DNA of 28,986 bases from the NCBI RefSeq assembly GCF_030056665.1, contig NZ_JASHIG010000057.1; one strand, given 5' to 3'. The notes under the pieces are model-generated. The model did not search any database and had not been told where the DNA came from. It saw nothing but the letters and a program-made list of their open reading frames with translations. The position numbers and the translations under genes are program-made. Shown piece after piece: positions 15,581 to 22,480 of the stretch. Positions within the stretch are counted from its first letter, which is position 1. The number at the start of each line of letters is the position of its first letter. Origin of the DNA: Flectobacillus roseus (lineage in GTDB: Bacteria; Bacteroidota; Bacteroidia; Cytophagales; Spirosomataceae).

Positions 15581-16549
15581 ATGCCTTTAATTGAGTCATC
15601 TTACAAAGCAAAACATATCTGGAGAAACCCACATTTCTCGACTATTTACCCTTCTACGCTTCGTAAGGTTGAGGGAGTGCACTATACACGTGAGCGCATA
15701 GAATTGCCTGATGGGGATTTTTTGGATTTGGATTGGAGTAAAAGTACTGTCCCAAGTAAATCGCTGGTCATTTTTACCCATGGATTTCTGGGCAACTCTA
15801 CACGACCTTATATCTTGGGAGCAGCCAAACTATTCAATCAAAACCATTGGGATGCCGTTTGCTGGAATCACCGAGGGCTGAGTGGTGAAAATAATCGTTT
15901 GGAACGCCTAACCACTCATGGCGATTCTCAAGATTTGGCATACGTGGTCAATCATTGTTTGGCGATGCAACACTACACCCAAATTACCTTGGTGGGATAT
16001 AGCAAAGGTGGAAATATATCCTTAAAATATGCTGGAGAGCAAGGCGCAAACATAGCCCAAGAAATTAAATCAGTTGTAGCTATCTCTGTTCCTACCGATA
16101 TTCAAGGAAGTGTAGATGCGATGGGGGCTGAAGGCTTTTATGCCAATCGTTTTAAAAGTAAACTTCATCGTTTTTTACAAAAAAGAACTGAGTTGATTGA
16201 CCCAAAATGGTTTTCATTATTTGAAAAATACAAAACCTTAGACGAGTTTACAGGAGAATATATAGCGCCTTTGCACGGTCTCAAAAATGCCGCTGACTAT
16301 TATGATTCATGTAGTGCGATTCATGTGGTAGACCAAATAAGGGTTCCTTCATTAATCTTAAATGCCGCTAACGACCCTGTATTATCAGAAAGTTGTGCAA
16401 TTTTGGATAGAGCTAAAAAGTCAGATTATCTTTTCAGTGAATACCCTGCCCATGGTGGACATTGTGGGTTTTACGCTCCGAATCAAGATGGCATCTACTG
16501 GAGTGATTATAGGACTTGGGAGTTTGTGAAGGACAACCATAACAGATAA
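15581..16549 (+). CDS. YheT-type alpha/beta hydrolase
   Basis: The 322-residue protein opens with AKHIWRNPHFSTIYPSTLRK, the usual N-terminus of the YheT/ABHD1-3 group. Catalytic parts are visible: nucleophile Ser141 in GYSKGGN, Asp265 in NAANDPVL, and His294 in AHGGHCGFY; an oxyanion segment THGFLGNS precedes them at 66-73. Members are thought to be esterases or lipases acting on acyl esters, but the substrate is unknown. It lies 80 nt after the IMPACT-family gene on the same strand with no terminator between them, so read-through is possible. The gap carries a G-poor ACTCCGCACTCAAAACTC tract that is the inverse of a repeat at 26204-26237. Confidence 0.9.
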   Translation: MPLIESSYKAKHIWRNPHFSTIYPSTLRKVEGVHYTRERIELPDGDFLDLDWSKSTVPSKSLVIFTHGFLGNSTRPYILGAAKLFNQNHWDAVCWNHRGLSGENNRLERLTTHGDSQDLAYVVNHCLAMQHYTQITLVGYSKGGNISLKYAGEQGANIAQEIKSVVAISVPTDIQGSVDAMGAEGFYANRFKSKLHRFLQKRTELIDPKWFSLFEKYKTLDEFTGEYIAPLHGLKNAADYYDSCSAIHVVDQIRVPSLILNAANDPVLSESCAILDRAKKSDYLFSEYPAHGGHCGFYAPNQDGIYWSDYRTWEFVKDNHNR

Positions 16550-16620
16550 TCATTTGACTTTAAATAGTTTAGTATTATACAAAACATATCTTTACTTTTA
16601 CAAGAAAAATACATCTACTT

Positions 16621-16896
16621 ATGAATAATAATATTCCTGGCTTAAAAATCAATGAAACTGATTTTAAGTCGCCCAACGGAAAGATTGGTAAAATAGCTGT
16701 CTTATTATACACAGGTTCGGGAGAGCCTTCCAAGATACTAGACTTTGCTGTTCAACAATATGTTGGAACAAAACCTTACTATGAACTTATAGACGCTCAT
16801 TTAGATAATCCATGGATGCGTGTTATTATAAGTGACCATCTCAATGAGCTGAGTCAGGAAGATTTTGACATTACTAAACATAAACTAGAAGCCTAA
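16621..16896 (+). CDS. 91-residue protein of unknown function next to a nuclease-like gene
   Basis: I do not recognise this protein. It has no signal peptide or membrane segment and is predicted to be a small soluble alpha/beta domain, with strands in KIGKIAVLLYT and PWMRVIISDH and helices in PSKILDFAVQQYV and SQEDFDITKHKLEA. It lies 56 nt upstream of a PD-(D/E)XK nuclease-like gene on the same strand. By position it could be a regulator, a partner or an immunity protein, but nothing in the sequence proves that. TATCTTTA at 16587-16594 is a weak -7 candidate, 27 nt before the ATG. Confidence 0.65.
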   Translation: MNNNIPGLKINETDFKSPNGKIGKIAVLLYTGSGEPSKILDFAVQQYVGTKPYYELIDAHLDNPWMRVIISDHLNELSQEDFDITKHKLEA

Positions 16897-16952
16897 GAAG
16901 CTTTTCAATGTGAATCAAATACTCTATTTGAAATCTTCATTTCTACCCTATT

Positions 16953-17738
16953 ATGATCATCAATAACACTCGCGAAAATGCCATCGTGGATGCAATATGT
17001 CTATTGATGGGCTACCAACTCCGAATTGGTAGAGAACAGTTAATTCACGAAGCAAGTCTCCGTTATCCCATTGCTGATACCATTACTGCCTTTGGTACTC
17101 ACATCGAACGTGTGGCACTAGAAAAACTTCATCCTTTATTCAAAAGCAGGAAAATAGATTTAGTTATTTATGAAAAAGACTTGCATGAAATAGATGCTGG
17201 TTTGTCCGACATCGAAGAAGTGTTCGAATTTAAACTTGCCAAGAAAGATACCTCTAACATTAACACAGAAGAACCTCAGAGACTATTTGATGATATAATA
17301 AGACTTGCCTACTATAATCTTTGGACGGGGAAAAATACCTATTTTCTAATTTGTGGAAAATACGATGAGTTTAAAACCTACTTTGTCGGGCAATCTAATA
17401 ATGTTATTTCCTATCAATCGAAATTCTTAATACCTCCACGTTATTCTGTGGCAAATTCTACTGACATATATCCTCAAACTGACAAATGGGAAGAAGCAGG
17501 GCTATATAAAGACTTGTTTAGTTTCGGCGTTGAAGAGTCTAAAATTAAGCAATTCACCATACAAGATGATTGGAGCTTAAACAGCTTTCAAAAGAGTTAT
17601 TTAATAAGAGAAGGAGTTGCAAATACTTTTCAATTTACAGAAAGCCTAACGATAAAAACTACCTGTCTTGCTATTACTCCAGCTGGTGAGAAAAATAAAA
17701 CTCATGCCGCTGGTATTTGGAGGATTGAAGGATTTTAA
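16953..17738 (+). CDS. putative PD-(D/E)XK nuclease-fold protein
   Basis: The 261-residue soluble protein is not a family I can name. Its N-terminal half has the layout of a PD-(D/E)XK nuclease core. A helix carries Glu52 (FGTHIERVALEKL). A strand follows with Asp69 (RKIDLVIYEKD), then 22 residues and a strand with Glu92-x-Lys94 (EEVFEFKLAKK). A helix PQRLFDDIIRLAYY comes next, where nucleases of this kind often have QxxxY-like residues, and then a strand TYFLICG. The C-terminal half (about 145-261) is unassigned and could recognise a target. Metal-dependent DNA or RNA cleavage is therefore an inference from motif order. It is probably co-transcribed with the 91-residue gene. Its stop codon is just before the promoter of the Crp/Fnr gene. 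Confidence 0.7.
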   Translation: MIINNTRENAIVDAICLLMGYQLRIGREQLIHEASLRYPIADTITAFGTHIERVALEKLHPLFKSRKIDLVIYEKDLHEIDAGLSDIEEVFEFKLAKKDTSNINTEEPQRLFDDIIRLAYYNLWTGKNTYFLICGKYDEFKTYFVGQSNNVISYQSKFLIPPRYSVANSTDIYPQTDKWEEAGLYKDLFSFGVEESKIKQFTIQDDWSLNSFQKSYLIREGVANTFQFTESLTIKTTCLAITPAGEKNKTHAAGIWRIEGF

Positions 17739-17767
17739 GACTTCTATCAGAAATACTTCTATCTTTG
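17733..17767 (+). promoter_or_regulatory. promoter of the Crp/Fnr-type gene
   Basis: TATCTTTG at 17760-17767 is an exact TAnnTTTG element, with TTTT about 23 nt upstream overlapping the previous stop codon. Transcription would start near 17774, 27 nt before the ATG at 17801. A TTG within the element (17765) is in frame with the gene but cannot be a start in this transcript. Confidence 0.5.
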
Positions 17768-17800
17768 TCAAACGTTGATACCCCGTCATTACAGTATCTT

Positions 17801-18403
17801 ATGCAACCTTACTCAACTCAATACAACGATATTATTCATCAGGCCATCGGCAAATATGTTTCGTTCTCAACAGAAGAATTAAGCATTTTTAATGCCATAT
17901 TGGCTTATAAAAAAGTACCAAAAAAAACCTTTCTCCTCAAGGCTGGTGATATTTGTGATATTGAAGCATTTATCGTGAAAGGCTGTGCTCGTACTTATTA
18001 TTTGGATGATAAAGGAGCAGAGGTGATCCTACAATTTGCGGTTGAAGGCTGGTGGGTAAGCGACATTGCTAGTTTTCACGAACAAGTTCCAAGCAATATC
18101 TTTATCGAAACACTTGAGACTTGTGAGATTTTATACCTTGACCATAAAACCAAAGAAACACTTCTCGAAAAAGCTCCACGGTTCGAACGATTTTTCCGTT
18201 TGCTAGTACAACGGAATTTGTCTGTTACCCAAAACAGATTAATTAATACCATTGCCAAACCAGCGATGGAAAAATACCTTGATTTTCTCAATCGCTATCC
18301 AAGTATTCCACAGAGAGTTCCTCAGCATTATATTGCTTCGTATTTGGGTATTTCGGCCGAATTTCTCAGTAAAGTCCGCGCCAAATTGGCAAAACAGTTT
18401 TAG
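17801..18403 (+). CDS. Crp/Fnr family transcriptional regulator
   Basis: The 200-residue protein has an N-terminal cyclic-nucleotide-binding-like beta barrel (about 18-125). Typical pieces are KKTFLLKAGDICDIEAFIVK, GCARTYYLDDKGAEVIL and LETCEILYLDH. A long dimer helix follows, and a C-terminal helix-turn-helix lies near 170-200 (YIASYLGISAEFLSKVRAKL). It lacks the cysteine set of an Fe-S Fnr, so it is of the Crp-like type frequent in Bacteroidota, whose ligand is usually unknown. The reading frame extends to a TTG at 17765, but this lies in the -7 element, so ATG 17801 is chosen. The pirin gene begins 193 nt downstream and is a natural target candidate. Confidence 0.88.
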   Translation: MQPYSTQYNDIIHQAIGKYVSFSTEELSIFNAILAYKKVPKKTFLLKAGDICDIEAFIVKGCARTYYLDDKGAEVILQFAVEGWWVSDIASFHEQVPSNIFIETLETCEILYLDHKTKETLLEKAPRFERFFRLLVQRNLSVTQNRLINTIAKPAMEKYLDFLNRYPSIPQRVPQHYIASYLGISAEFLSKVRAKLAKQF

Positions 18404-18447
18404 GCTGTAAAGCCGTATGCATTAGGCTATAAGCAAAAAATATAAAT

Positions 18448-18509
18448 CCTTTTCAAATCTTCAAATCACCACATTTTCAAATTAAACCCATTTTCAAATC
18501 TTCAAATTA
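18448..18509. repeat. short direct repeats of TTTTCAAATCTTCAAAT
   Basis: CTTTTCAAATCTTCAAATC, then ACATTTTCAAATTAAACC, then CATTTTCAAATCTTCAAATT: three spaced copies of a TTTTCAAAT core between the Crp/Fnr gene and the pirin promoter. They could be regulator sites or simply another G-poor intergenic repeat. Confidence 0.45.
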
Positions 18510-18536
18510 TCCCTAAATTCTTGTCCTAGTTCAATG

Positions 18537-18565
18537 TTTTGAAGTTTGCGCTTCGTGCATCTTTG
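18537..18565 (+). promoter_or_regulatory. promoter candidate of the pirin gene
   Basis: TTTTG (18537-18541), a 16-nt gap and CATCTTTG (18558-18565; one mismatch to TAnnTTTG) form a near-standard Bacteroidota promoter. The mRNA would start near 18572. A TTG in this region (18546) is in frame but upstream of that point. Confidence 0.45.
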
Positions 18566-18596
18566 TATTGTTCATTTAACAAAACGATTTACAAAG

Positions 18597-19475
18597 ATGG
18601 AACGCAAGGAATTTCTTAAGAAAGGTATATTAGGAACTGGCATGTATGTTAGTTCTAAGATAATTGGAAAAGAACTCAACAATCATCAAAATGATGAATT
18701 GCAACCTTTGGAAGTAATCGGTTTGAATCATTTACCCAATCCTCAGACAAAAATCATGGCAAATACCATATTGCATAAAGCCGATACTCGCGGCTATGCC
18801 AATCACGGATGGCTTAAAAGTCACCATACTTTTAGTTTCGCAAATTACTACAATCCTGAAAGAGTACATTTTGGTGTATTGCGTGTATTAAACGACGACC
18901 AAGTAGCAGCAGGTCGTGGCTTTGGTACGCACCCACATGACAACATGGAAATTATCTCAATTCCATTAGAAGGTGACCTTGAGCACAAAGACAGCATGAA
19001 CAATGTGGCTGTTATCAAAAAAGGAGATATTCAGGTAATGAGTGCAGGTACAGGTGTATATCACAGCGAATACAACCGCAACAGTGATAAAGAAACGAAA
19101 TTTTTACAGATTTGGGTTTTCCCTAACAAGAAAAATGTAACGCCTCGTTATGACCAAATGTCTCTAGATATTGCCGATCGTCGCAACCGTTTACAGCAAA
19201 TCCTTTCTCCTAATCCAGAAGATGCAGGTGTTTGGATTCATCAGGATGCATGGTTTAATATTGGTACTTTTGATACTGGCACAACCGCTAACTACGACAT
19301 CAAACGTGAAGGAAATGGGGTGTATGCTTTTATCTTAAAAGGTGATTTTGAAATCGATGGTCAAACCGTTAATCAACGTGATGGCTTGGGTATCTGGAAT
19401 ACAAAATCTATCGCTTTGAAAGCCCTAACACAAGATGCGGAAATCCTATTGATGGATGTACCGATGACATTGTAA
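18597..19475 (+). CDS. pirin family protein with an N-terminal extension
   Basis: Pirins are bicupin metal proteins; bacterial members include quercetin dioxygenases such as YhhW and regulators of central metabolism. Metal ligands are present: His112 and His114 in GTHPHDNMEI, and His156 and Glu158 in GVYHSEYN. The pirin domain starts at MANTILHKADTRGYANHGWL (residue 54). Before it is a leader MERKEFLKKGILGTGMYVSS that resembles the N-terminus of secreted oxidoreductases but lacks a twin-arginine pair. Starts considered: TTG 18546 (inside the promoter, rejected), ATG 18597 (chosen) and ATG 18756, which gives a standard pirin and cannot be excluded. The upstream Crp/Fnr gene may regulate it. 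A seven-unit octamer repeat begins directly after the stop. Confidence 0.88.
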   Translation: MERKEFLKKGILGTGMYVSSKIIGKELNNHQNDELQPLEVIGLNHLPNPQTKIMANTILHKADTRGYANHGWLKSHHTFSFANYYNPERVHFGVLRVLNDDQVAAGRGFGTHPHDNMEIISIPLEGDLEHKDSMNNVAVIKKGDIQVMSAGTGVYHSEYNRNSDKETKFLQIWVFPNKKNVTPRYDQMSLDIADRRNRLQQILSPNPEDAGVWIHQDAWFNIGTFDTGTTANYDIKREGNGVYAFILKGDFEIDGQTVNQRDGLGIWNTKSIALKALTQDAEILLMDVPMTL

Positions 19476-19531
19476 GAGGCAAAGAGGCAAAGAGGCAAAG
19501 AGGCAAAGAGGCAAAGAGGCAAAGAGGCAAA
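19476..19531 (+). repeat. tandem octamer GAGGCAAA x7
   Basis: Seven perfect head-to-tail copies of the 8-bp unit (56 bp) begin at the first base after the pirin stop codon. The complementary TTTTTTGCCTCTCTTTT lies about 50 nt downstream (near 19583). A transcript could fold into a hairpin with several alternative registers, ending in a T-rich arm. Repeat number is likely to vary between strains. Confidence 0.85.
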
Positions 19532-19608
19532 GTTATTTTATAACAACCTAACTAGCAACCAATTAGCGATATCTTTCTTACTTTTTTGCCTCTCTTTTAT
19601 TGAAAAAA

Positions 19609-19689
19609 ACACTCATTCACAATTCATCATTCACTCATTCATAATTGAATCACTCACTCATTCACAACTCACTTAACCACTCAATAAAC
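19609..19689 (+). repeat. G-poor CATTCACAA tract before the receiver-like gene
   Basis: About 80 nt of repeated CATTCA/CACTCA words (for example CTCATTCACAATTCATCATT) almost without G run up to the ATG at 19690. The same word family lies before the genes at 11733, 15581 and 24013, and in the tails of the composite repeats. Confidence 0.5.
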
Positions 19690-20001
19690 ATGGAGAATAT
19701 CTTAGTCATCAGTCGCCACCCCGAAATATTGGGTGTAGTGGTGCGCTTGATTAATCAGCAGCCCGATTGGAATGCCATCGGAACTTGCGTTGATCAGGAA
19801 GCGCTACAGATTTTTCAACAAGAAAATATTGCTTTAGTACTTTTAGGAAATGGTATTTTACCAGAAGAAGAGGAAAAACTAAGAGCTGAATTGTTGGCCA
19901 TTAATCCAGCGGTTTTGATTATCCAGCACTATGGAGGAGGAAGCGGGCTATTGGTTTGCGAAATCCGCCAAGCCCTTGAGCATAAGGTTATTCTTGGATA
20001 A
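19690..20001 (+). CDS. degenerate receiver-like domain protein
   Basis: The 103-residue protein has the alternating strand-helix pattern of a response-regulator receiver domain: ENILVISRHPEILGVVVRLI, then WNAIGTCVD, then IALVLLGNGILPEEEEKLRAEL and AVLIIQHYGGG. The acidic pair after strand 1 is replaced by SRH. The phospho-acceptor Asp at the end of strand 3 is Gly53 (VLLGNG), and no clear conserved Lys follows strand 5. It is therefore probably not phosphorylated and could be a protein-binding pseudo-receiver. The frame also opens at 19645, but those residues are encoded by the G-poor repeat, so ATG 19690 is preferred. A terminator begins inside its stop codon. Confidence 0.65.
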   Translation: MENILVISRHPEILGVVVRLINQQPDWNAIGTCVDQEALQIFQQENIALVLLGNGILPEEEEKLRAELLAINPAVLIIQHYGGGSGLLVCEIRQALEHKVILG

Positions 20002-20048
20002 ACTATTCTAAGAATGAAATTTAAAATTCATCTCTTAGAATAGTTTAT
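19998..20048. terminator. bidirectional terminator between convergent genes
   Basis: ATAAACTATTCTAAGA and its exact complement (20033-20048) form a 16-bp stem. A bulged C extends it by ATGAA/TTCAT, and the tail is T-rich on the + strand (TTTATTTTAC). The hairpin starts one base before the TAA of the receiver-like gene and ends 12 nt before the TonB receptor stop, so it can serve both. Confidence 0.8.
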
Positions 20049-20059
20049 TTTACTGATTT

Positions 20060-22462
20060 TTACATAAAATGAAAATTGTAAGTCAACGAAGGTATTGGCG
20101 ACCCAAAAATCGTTAACTGATACGCTTTTATTCCTGCTTCGGTGCGTAAATACACTGAATAGGCATTTTTGCGACCATACAAATTATACACAGTAAAAGT
20201 CCAACTTCCCTCCCATCGGCGCTTGCGCATACTTGGATTTCGGATCGTCCAAGAAAAATCCAAACGGTGATAATCACTTATACGAGCATTATTGCGGTCT
20301 TGATAAAATGGATAGGTCACGCCATCAAAAACCACAATACCAGTCGGGACTGTAAACGGTCGTCCAGTATTATAGACCATCGTAAAACCAAATTCATGAT
20401 GCGCTCCTTGCCCAATAATTAAGCTGGCGTTGAAACTATGCGGTCGATCAAAATTATTTGGATACCATTTTCCACCATTGACTTGCTCTTCATATCGGTC
20501 GCTTTGCTTGATTTGATTTAAACTCCTTGAATAAGTATATCCCAGCCAACCCGTCAAATCACCTTTCTTTTTACTCAACATTACCTCCAAACCATACGCC
20601 ATTCCTTTACCTTGCAAGACCTGTGTTTCGAGATTTGGTTTTAAGATAAAATCAGCCCCAGGTTTGTAATCAAGCACATTTTCGTTGCGACGATAATATC
20701 CTTCCATCGAAAATTCATAGATATTATCTTTAAAATTTTTAAAGTAACCCAAAGAGAACAAATGACTACTTTGCGGACGAATATAGTCGTTGCTGGTAGC
20801 CCAACGCGATGTTGGCAAAGGCGTTGTTGTGTTGGAAACTACTTGTAAATACTGTCGAATAAAATTATAACCAAACTTCAATGAAGAGGAATTGGTTAGC
20901 GAATACTTTGCCGATATACGTGGTTCGAGCCCGCCATAAGAAGCAATGACTTGTCCAGAACCATATTTGGTAGAGTCTGTAACGGTAAAATCTGAAAGAG
21001 GAACGCCACTTTGATAACGTCTTACAGTTCCTTCTCCCATCGCCCAATATTGGGCATACCTTAAGCCAAAGGATACACTCAACTTAGCGTTTACAGTCAT
21101 TTCATCTTCTCCATAAATCCCCGCTTCGATACTATTTTCATCAGGAATGGTAATAGGGTTTACACTTGTTGACGCATTAGGCACCAAATTCCCCGGACTG
21201 ATTTTATACCAAATAGACGACATCCCACCTGTCAACTTATGTTTTTCATTCGGATTATAATGTAATTCTGATTTGAGCTGACGATACAAAATTGCCGATG
21301 TAATATCTACAGTATTACTCGAATTTAACTGCGGCAACATAGTCTTAGGCTGATAATTTGTATAAATAGCCGACGTCTGCCAATCGAGTTGGCTACTAAA
21401 CAAATGAAACCATTTCAATGACGCATTTAAAGATTTGTAATCATACTGCGTAGACGTTGCGTTGATATTGTTGACTGTACCCAACAAATCCGTCTGGAAA
21501 AAATCTTTACTAAAATATCCTGAAAAGGTAAAAGTATTTTTCTGATTAGGTTGAAAGAAAAACTTCGTGGCAATATCATAAAAGTTTGCTCGAATATTCT
21601 TAAGCCTCTCAGAACCCAACTGAAACAAAAAGTCATTGAATGAACCTCTGGTAGACACCAACATACTCAATTTGTTTTTAATTAAGGGGGTTTCGATACT
21701 CAAACGATTCGAAACTAGGCTAATTCCTCCACTCAACTTGGTTTGAGTCAGACTAGGATTTTGTAGTGTCACATCCAATACCGAGGCTGTTCTACCACCA
21801 AATCTGGCAGGAATACCGCCTTTGTACAATTCGACACCGCTAACGGCATCGGGCGTAAAAACGGAAAATAATCCAAATAAGTGCGTAGGGTTAAAGATGG
21901 GTGTATCGTCCAACAAAATCAAGGTTTGATCGGTAGTACCTCCTCTGATATTTACCCCATTGGCGGCTTCTCCGACAGACGTCACGCCTGGCAACATTTG
22001 AATACCTCTGAGTACATCCACCTCTCCCATAATCGCAGGGATTTTTTTGATGGTTTTCATACTCATGGGCGTTACCCCCAAGAGTGTTCTATCTACATTT
22101 TTAGTAGCACCTTGTGTTGACACGACCACTTCATCAAGTTCTTTAGCAATGTTTAACAGACTAATATCCAGTCTCAATTCAGCTTTTTTAAAAGTTATCC
22201 TTCTTCGAAAAGTTCTATATCCTATCATACTGATTGTTACCGTATATTCGCCGTAAGGTACTAAGGAAGAAAAGCTTCCATCTGCTTGGGTATATACCCC
22301 TTGATTATCAATTTTGACGGCAGCACTTTCTATGGGCTTTCTATCCAACGAATCTATGACGGTGCCTGTAAAGGATGAGTATTGCTTTTTATTACCGTTT
22401 TGCGAATAACCGCCAAGCGACAAAAGCATAAATATGATGAGTAAAAAGTGTTTCATGGTCAT
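20060..22462 (-). CDS. TonB-dependent outer-membrane receptor with carboxypeptidase-regulatory-like domain
   Basis: This protein of about 800 residues imports a substrate across the outer membrane with TonB energy. It has a signal peptide (MKHFLLIIFMLLSLGGYSQ) and a CarboxypepD_reg-like domain at about 28-105 (FTGTVIDSLDRKPIESAAVK, TVTISMIGYRTFRRR). A plug follows at about 120-230, with VDVLRGIQMLPGVTSVGEAA, GVNIRGGTTDQTLILLDDTP and ELYKGGIPARFGGR. The rest is a beta barrel ending in an aromatic residue (SLTYNFHF, then a final Met). A TTG at 22480 would overlap the upstream gene's end, so ATG 22462 (or 22456) is taken. It follows the DUF4249 lipoprotein by about 20 nt in one operon. No SusD partner is present. 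The ligand is unknown. Confidence 0.93.
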   Translation of the reverse strand: MTMKHFLLIIFMLLSLGGYSQNGNKKQYSSFTGTVIDSLDRKPIESAAVKIDNQGVYTQADGSFSSLVPYGEYTVTISMIGYRTFRRRITFKKAELRLDISLLNIAKELDEVVVSTQGATKNVDRTLLGVTPMSMKTIKKIPAIMGEVDVLRGIQMLPGVTSVGEAANGVNIRGGTTDQTLILLDDTPIFNPTHLFGLFSVFTPDAVSGVELYKGGIPARFGGRTASVLDVTLQNPSLTQTKLSGGISLVSNRLSIETPLIKNKLSMLVSTRGSFNDFLFQLGSERLKNIRANFYDIATKFFFQPNQKNTFTFSGYFSKDFFQTDLLGTVNNINATSTQYDYKSLNASLKWFHLFSSQLDWQTSAIYTNYQPKTMLPQLNSSNTVDITSAILYRQLKSELHYNPNEKHKLTGGMSSIWYKISPGNLVPNASTSVNPITIPDENSIEAGIYGEDEMTVNAKLSVSFGLRYAQYWAMGEGTVRRYQSGVPLSDFTVTDSTKYGSGQVIASYGGLEPRISAKYSLTNSSSLKFGYNFIRQYLQVVSNTTTPLPTSRWATSNDYIRPQSSHLFSLGYFKNFKDNIYEFSMEGYYRRNENVLDYKPGADFILKPNLETQVLQGKGMAYGLEVMLSKKKGDLTGWLGYTYSRSLNQIKQSDRYEEQVNGGKWYPNNFDRPHSFNASLIIGQGAHHEFGFTMVYNTGRPFTVPTGIVVFDGVTYPFYQDRNNARISDYHRLDFSWTIRNPSMRKRRWEGSWTFTVYNLYGRKNAYSVYLRTEAGIKAYQLTIFGSPIPSLTYNFHFM

Positions 22463-22480
22463 TTTGGTAGGGTTCAACAA

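Noticed and set aside
16621..17738. The pair as a classical toxin-antitoxin or restriction-modification system
   Set aside because: The small gene matches no antitoxin, there is no methyltransferase, and the nuclease-like protein matches no known restriction enzyme. Only a tentative unit can be claimed.
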